Source: G963665215 sp963665215 (GTDB taxonomy: Bacteria; Chloroflexota; Dehalococcoidia; Lucifugimonadales; CAUZJF01). Taken from it: a stretch of DNA of 64,000 nt. Positions 60,929 through 64,000 of this stretch are shown in pieces (positions within the stretch are counted from its first letter, which is position 1; each line of letters starts with the position of its first letter). A model generated the notes under the pieces. That model did no database searches and was not told the DNA's origin. It saw only the letters and a list, made by a program, of their open reading frames with translations. The stretch covers positions 1 through 64,000 of the forward strand of contig CAXXWW010000006.1 of the NCBI GenBank assembly GCA_963665215.2, written 5' to 3'. The position numbers and the translations under genes were made by a program.

Positions 60929-61057
60929 ATGCCGAAGCAGAAGAAGCCGAGGGGCCGTCCGAAGAAGCTCATTCCCCCGATTCACGGGCCGTTCGAGTCT
61001 GTGATAAAGGCCCTGGTGCGCCCGCTAAAAGGGCCTGCCAAGCCTGTGCGGTCTTAG
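60929..61057 (+). CDS. AT-hook microprotein of the transposon
   Basis: 42 residues starting MPKQKKPRGRPKKLIPPIHG. PRGRPKK at 7-13 is a canonical AT-hook (GRP core) for minor-groove binding. The start ATG 60929 has AGGAGG 5 bases upstream; it lies 9 bases after the methyltransferase stop, so they are co-translated. Similar short basic proteins accompany other IS1595-type elements in my recollection. May aid target binding or transposition; not tested. Confidence 0.7.
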   Translation: MPKQKKPRGRPKKLIPPIHGPFESVIKALVRPLKGPAKPVRS

Positions 61058-61144
61058 TAGCTATGGGTAACATTCTTGATAAGTCCCCAAAAATAACGCA
61101 CCATCCTCGACGAGAGCCTTGGTCGCATGACTCCCGAACGCCAT

Positions 61145-61195
61145 CCCCTGTAGCTCTGGCGGGTAGAGCAACGGTTTCCTAAGCCGAATTGGACT
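61145..61195 (+). pseudogene. truncated tRNA-Arg(CCT)-like fragment
   Basis: CCCCTGTAGCTCTGGCGGGT then AGAGCAACGGTTTCCTAAGC: the 5' acceptor strand, D-arm (GCTC/GAGC) and anticodon arm with loop TTCCTAA (anticodon CCT). The T-arm and 3' acceptor strand do not follow. It begins exactly where repeat A6 breaks off. Confidence 0.6.
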
Positions 61196-61299
61196 GTTCC
61201 CCAATGTTCCCTGGTGTCTCTGGACGGCTTCGTAGACTGGATTCGCTCGCCTGACCCGTTCACCGTTGGCCCCTACCTGAGTTATGCGGAGAATCGACG

Positions 61300-62130
61300 T
61301 CAGCCCCCGCGGGCCGCTCGCATCTCAAGCGCCACCGATTCAACTTCGGCCACCTTCTGTGTGACCGTCGCCGGATTGAGCCGTGCCGCGTGATCGTGGT
61401 AGCCGGCTCTCTCAAGCATCGACGCCAGCTTGCCGCCCTTGAACAAATCGAGGGCCCAGCGCAGGGAATCGGGTATGGCCGCTGTGTCGAGATACAGACG
61501 GTGGTTCTTCGCCCTCGGGCCGTAGTGGTAGTGTGGCTCCTTGTCAAAACAGTCGAACGTCAGTAGCTCTTTTTCGCCGCCATCTACGTCGCCTAGCACG
61601 TGGATCGCGATCCCGGGCTCCCGGTTTTCCACGCCGAATCGGATCGGTCCAGCCTCTACGATTACGTCCCCTCGGTTGTGTATCACTGTGACCCGTTGCT
61701 CTCTTGCTATCTTCCGAGCGGCGGTTTCCATCTCAGCCAGGGTGGTTTCCAACGCACTCATGTCGATCTCGTCTGCCACTCGCTCGAAACCTGCCCGCGC
61801 GATCAGCTCGGGCAACCTGTTGGCGAGCAGCCACACTGACCAGTCGAGCGGATCGCCCTCTGTGGTCTGGTCGATACTCATTCTGTCGCCTCGCTCCTCT
61901 GGGCCGTAGTAGTAGTGGGGGAGGTGGTCGAAACAATAGAATTGCAAGAGTGACACCGGTCCACCTTCGACCTGTCCCAGGACCTGAATGGTCAAGCCCT
62001 GGTCCTTGAGCAGGTCTTGGAACTGAAGCTTGAACTTGATCAGCCCGTCACCGATGAATACAGGGTCGCTGTAACGAAACTGTCCGCGTAGTCCCTCACT
62101 GAGGTACTCGAGGTTGCCGTAATGCAGCAT
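61300..62130 (-). CDS. protein with two copies of the same uncharacterised domain
   Basis: 276 residues from ATG 62130 (GGAGGGG upstream). Two repeated halves: LLQFYCFDHLPHYYYGPEER followed by DRMSIDQTTEGDPLDWSVWL, and LLTFDCFDKEPHYHYGPRAK followed by HRLYLDTAAIPDSLRWALDL. Each has a beta-rich part with CFD..PHY.YGP and a helical tail. The shared motif suggests a metal or ligand site. Family unnamed to me (DUF7700-like by memory). Function unknown. Confidence 0.65.
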   Translation of the reverse strand: MLHYGNLEYLSEGLRGQFRYSDPVFIGDGLIKFKLQFQDLLKDQGLTIQVLGQVEGGPVSLLQFYCFDHLPHYYYGPEERGDRMSIDQTTEGDPLDWSVWLLANRLPELIARAGFERVADEIDMSALETTLAEMETAARKIAREQRVTVIHNRGDVIVEAGPIRFGVENREPGIAIHVLGDVDGGEKELLTFDCFDKEPHYHYGPRAKNHRLYLDTAAIPDSLRWALDLFKGGKLASMLERAGYHDHAARLNPATVTQKVAEVESVALEMRAARGG

Positions 62131-62234
62131 GGCGCACCCCTCCTTCGTCAGCAATCTTGCCGTTGGGTATGGTACATTGGACCCCTTGCAAACACAAACG
62201 AACAGTCACTAGCAATGCATTCGGATCAAGGCTG

Positions 62235-63149
62235 CTATTCAACCACGACGGGCTGCGTCCACGCCCTCGCCCCATCTGAAGATGTTACCCTTGCCCTGAC
62301 GTAGCCTTCATCACCTCGAATGCGGTAGCTCGCCTCGAAGCCTGACTTTTCGCCAAGCACCGCGCCTCCCCGCCCTATGAACGAGGTGACATACGATTGC
62401 TCACCTGTCTGGTCGATCTCCAGCGAGAGGGACTCCTTAGATACCTGAACCTCGTGGAGCGACACTCCCGTAGATGAATAGAAATCGCCTTTTGCGAGAC
62501 TCTCGACAATCGCCTCTGCAGATAGCTCCGCTGCACGTGTGACTACCCAGGCGCGACCTGGATTCGCTTTATCCGGGCCGAATTCAAGATAGTGGTGGGC
62601 GTCGTCGGTGGCGGTCCCGAATATAGTCTCGCCTGAGCTTAAGATCCCGTCCCACACCTCCTCGAAGCTGAATGTCCGCGGATCGCCTTTTACGTTCATC
62701 GGGTGTGCGTTAAAAATGTCCATAAGCTTTGCGCCCTCGATTTCTTTTAGGGTTCGAGGGTCAAACCCCGGTCGGTAGTAGGGTACAGACAGAATGGCGA
62801 TTCCTCCGGCGCCGAGGACGGCGTCGACGTTTGCCTGGATCGTCGGAAGTATCTCGGCGGCGTTGATGGGCTCCACGGCTCTCGATATTCCGACACAGTT
62901 TACATAAACCGCCTTCTCCTGGTCCTCGAGCTGCACGGTCAGCTCTTCTCCGGGTATCATCAGCGGCTTGCCGGACGGCGGGGTGTCAAAGTCCTCCGGG
63001 AGAATTGTCAGGCGATTGTGGTCGCTCAGCACCAGCCAGTCAAACCCGTGGTCTCGGAACCATTCCACCACTTCCCCAGGCGACACATCACCGTCCGACT
63101 CGGTTGTATGGCAATGGAGATTCCCCTTGTACCACTTTAATTCTGCCAT
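62235..63149 (-). CDS. PHP-domain metal-dependent phosphoesterase
   Basis: 304 residues. PHP motifs: NLHCHTTESDGD (HxH), DWLVLSDHNRLT (DH), PGEELTV (E), IFNAHPMN and GTATDDAHHY (DxH). N-terminal PHP phosphatase fold, then about 80 C-terminal beta-rich residues with VTSFIGRGGAVLGEKSGFEASYRIRGDEGYVRARV, as in many stand-alone PHP proteins. The usual AHPxW strand reads SVPYYRP, so one metal ligand may be changed. Substrate unknown. No signal peptide. Confidence 0.85.
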   Translation of the reverse strand: MAELKWYKGNLHCHTTESDGDVSPGEVVEWFRDHGFDWLVLSDHNRLTILPEDFDTPPSGKPLMIPGEELTVQLEDQEKAVYVNCVGISRAVEPINAAEILPTIQANVDAVLGAGGIAILSVPYYRPGFDPRTLKEIEGAKLMDIFNAHPMNVKGDPRTFSFEEVWDGILSSGETIFGTATDDAHHYLEFGPDKANPGRAWVVTRAAELSAEAIVESLAKGDFYSSTGVSLHEVQVSKESLSLEIDQTGEQSYVTSFIGRGGAVLGEKSGFEASYRIRGDEGYVRARVTSSDGARAWTQPVVVE

Positions 63150-63237
63150 CTACGGCCTCCTTGAACTTCTTCAGCTTGCCATCCGCGGGTCCGCCCCACA
63201 CGCGATTCTGGTGGCCCCGTAATTATACATATAAGCC

Positions 63238-63440
63238 AGGATTTCCCACTTCAGACTGCCCGGGCCCAAGCCATGCCCAATCCCCGACGAGAGCCTTGGT
63301 CGTATGACTCCCGAACGCCATCAACCATCCCGTCGAGCTTGCAAGACCGTGTCTTGGCGTTGTGAACTGGCGTTCGATGGGCAGCGGAGGTGGCTGTCAC
63401 TACGTTTGCACTCCCTTCGAACTCCCCCAGGCACGCACCT
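63238..63440 (+). repeat. dispersed repeat A, copy A7 (divergent, full length)
   Basis: GGATTTCCCACTTCAGACTG, CCCGACGAGAGCCTTGG, GTCGTATGACTCCCGAACGC and CACTACGTTTGCACTCCCTT. More diverged than A2 and A3. Confidence 0.7.
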
Positions 63441-63486
63441 CGCCCTTGGCTACCCTCATCACCTCCGATGACCCAAAGGATGTTCG

Positions 63487-63815
63487 CTACCCAGGTGCTG
63501 CATGGAGCGCGCCGATGGGCTCCAAGACCCCATGGAACACCACCCGAGGCACAGCCACCTCAGCGAGCTGGAACACCAGCCGCCGCGCGTGACGAGCTAG
63601 CCTCCCCCCAATCTTGATGAGCTTGACCTGGAGGCTTCGTAGTGACCAGTGCTTAACCGCACAGGGCATGCATAGCCTGCGCAGCAAGTCCCCAAGGTTG
63701 TACGCCAGGCCTGTCCTGAGCATGTCGAAAGGATGAACAGAGCTAACCGCACCTGGTTGGCCACGAACCGATGGCAGGACAGCCGGGTCCAGTGCAGGGC
63801 GTACAGTACTCTTAC
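63487..63815 (-). pseudogene. IS1380-type transposase C-terminal remnant with REP insertion
   Basis: RLSCHRFVANQVRLALFILS, then a REP-like CCTTTCGACATGCTCAGGAC (minus sense of the palindrome) with a frame change, then LAYNLGDLLRRLCMPCAVKH, WSLRSLQVKLIKIGGRLARH, LVFQLAEVAVPRVVF. It matches the end of IS1380-family transposases but is unlike the two full copies here. Debris. Confidence 0.6.
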
Positions 63816-63825
63816 CGGATTACGA

Positions 63826-63990
63826 CGCTCCCATGCGGCTGACCTGGGAAATGTGGGATCGAAGGATTCTTGTTCCCGCCCACCCGCCCTAACGGTGTTC
63901 GGGAAGCCCCCAGACCCCTCCCAGAAAGGGTCGCACGCTTTCTGGACTCTCCCGCCGGACACGTCAAACCAGGAGTGACTTGGGACTAGT
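63826..63990 (-). repeat. dispersed repeat B, copy B3 (reversed)
   Basis: Read on the minus strand: ACTAGTCCCAAGTCACTCCTG, TCCGGCGGGAGAGTCCAGAA, GGGCGGGTGGGCGGGAACAA. More diverged than B1 and B2. Confidence 0.7.
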
Positions 63991-64000
63991 GGACCCACCC

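Larger units (their letters stand above)
58877..61087 (+). mobile_element. IS1595-type transposon carrying a DNA methyltransferase (2211 bp)
   Basis: Inverted ends begin GGGACTTATCAAGAATGTTA and are identical for 26 bases. The flanks are CAAAAATT and CAAAAATA (8 bp, seven identical, AT-rich), as expected for IS1595-family insertions. Content: two fragments of transposase C-termini, a methyltransferase-nuclease gene and a 42-residue AT-hook protein. Inserted in repeat A6. Without a complete transposase it cannot move by itself. Confidence 0.85.

Noticed and set aside
61145..61220. Complete tRNA-Arg gene
   Set aside because: No T-loop TTCGAAT-type sequence or 3' acceptor strand follows the anticodon arm.

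Overview
The window is GC-rich bacterial chromosome. The housekeeping genes (rpsP-khpA-rimM-yebC-ruvC-ruvA-uvrB on +, rplI-dnaB-dnaD-dnaC-like on -), the many SDR and TIM-barrel hydrolase-like genes and the dense short-repeat families suggest an uncultured Chloroflexota bacterium (Dehalococcoidia/SAR202-like). That assignment is inference from gene content; the window has no rRNA.

Layout. 1-12.5 kb: accessory metabolism (glycosidase-like proteins, SDRs, lactonase, DUF402) mixed with gene debris. tRNA-Leu(GAG) is followed by a truncated integrase. 4.5-34.4 kb: an insertion-sequence zone with three near-identical IS256-family copies, two near-identical IS1380-family copies, one IS1182-like element, a 165-bp MITE that shares the IS1182-like termini, and many genes cut by them. 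Inside this zone lies a minus-strand membrane-stress-like operon (32.6-24.2 kb): small membrane protein, PspA/IM30-like protein, a 1292-residue protein joining a long hydrophobic 11-residue-repeat region to a substrate-binding/VWA protein, a small membrane protein, and a membrane protein with a C-terminal HTH that an IS1380 copy has cut in two. 34.8-42.4 kb: a 916-residue GAF/TPR-like protein, a conserved hypothetical enzyme-like protein, an SRPBCC protein, an FHA protein broken by the second MITE, and dispersed repeats.

42.4-58.6 kb is the stable core: a replication cluster (tandem DnaC-like loader, DnaD-like protein, DnaB, bL9) divergent from the ribosome and recombination genes, then UvrB, a REP-associated transposase, a SufT-like protein, an Mrp ATPase, a MOSC protein and a DUF3500 protein. 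bL9 carries a long acidic tail encoded by a 45-bp minisatellite, and a second, unrelated 45-bp minisatellite fills the divergent intergenic region.

58.6-64 kb: a 2.2-kb IS1595-type transposon (26-bp identical inverted ends, 8-bp direct flanks) carrying a methyltransferase-nuclease fusion and an AT-hook microprotein, inserted in a dispersed repeat. It is followed by a truncated tRNA-Arg-like fragment, a protein of two repeated domains, a PHP protein and more repeat and transposase debris.

Most novel points: the methyltransferase transposon, the IS1182-like/MITE pair with two reconstructable insertions, the undecad-repeat membrane fusion protein with its PspA operon, the bL9 tail, the duplicated DnaC-like protein, and a seven-locus repeat family always in one orientation. 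Several broken genes have single-base differences in homopolymers, so sequencing or assembly error must be kept in mind.
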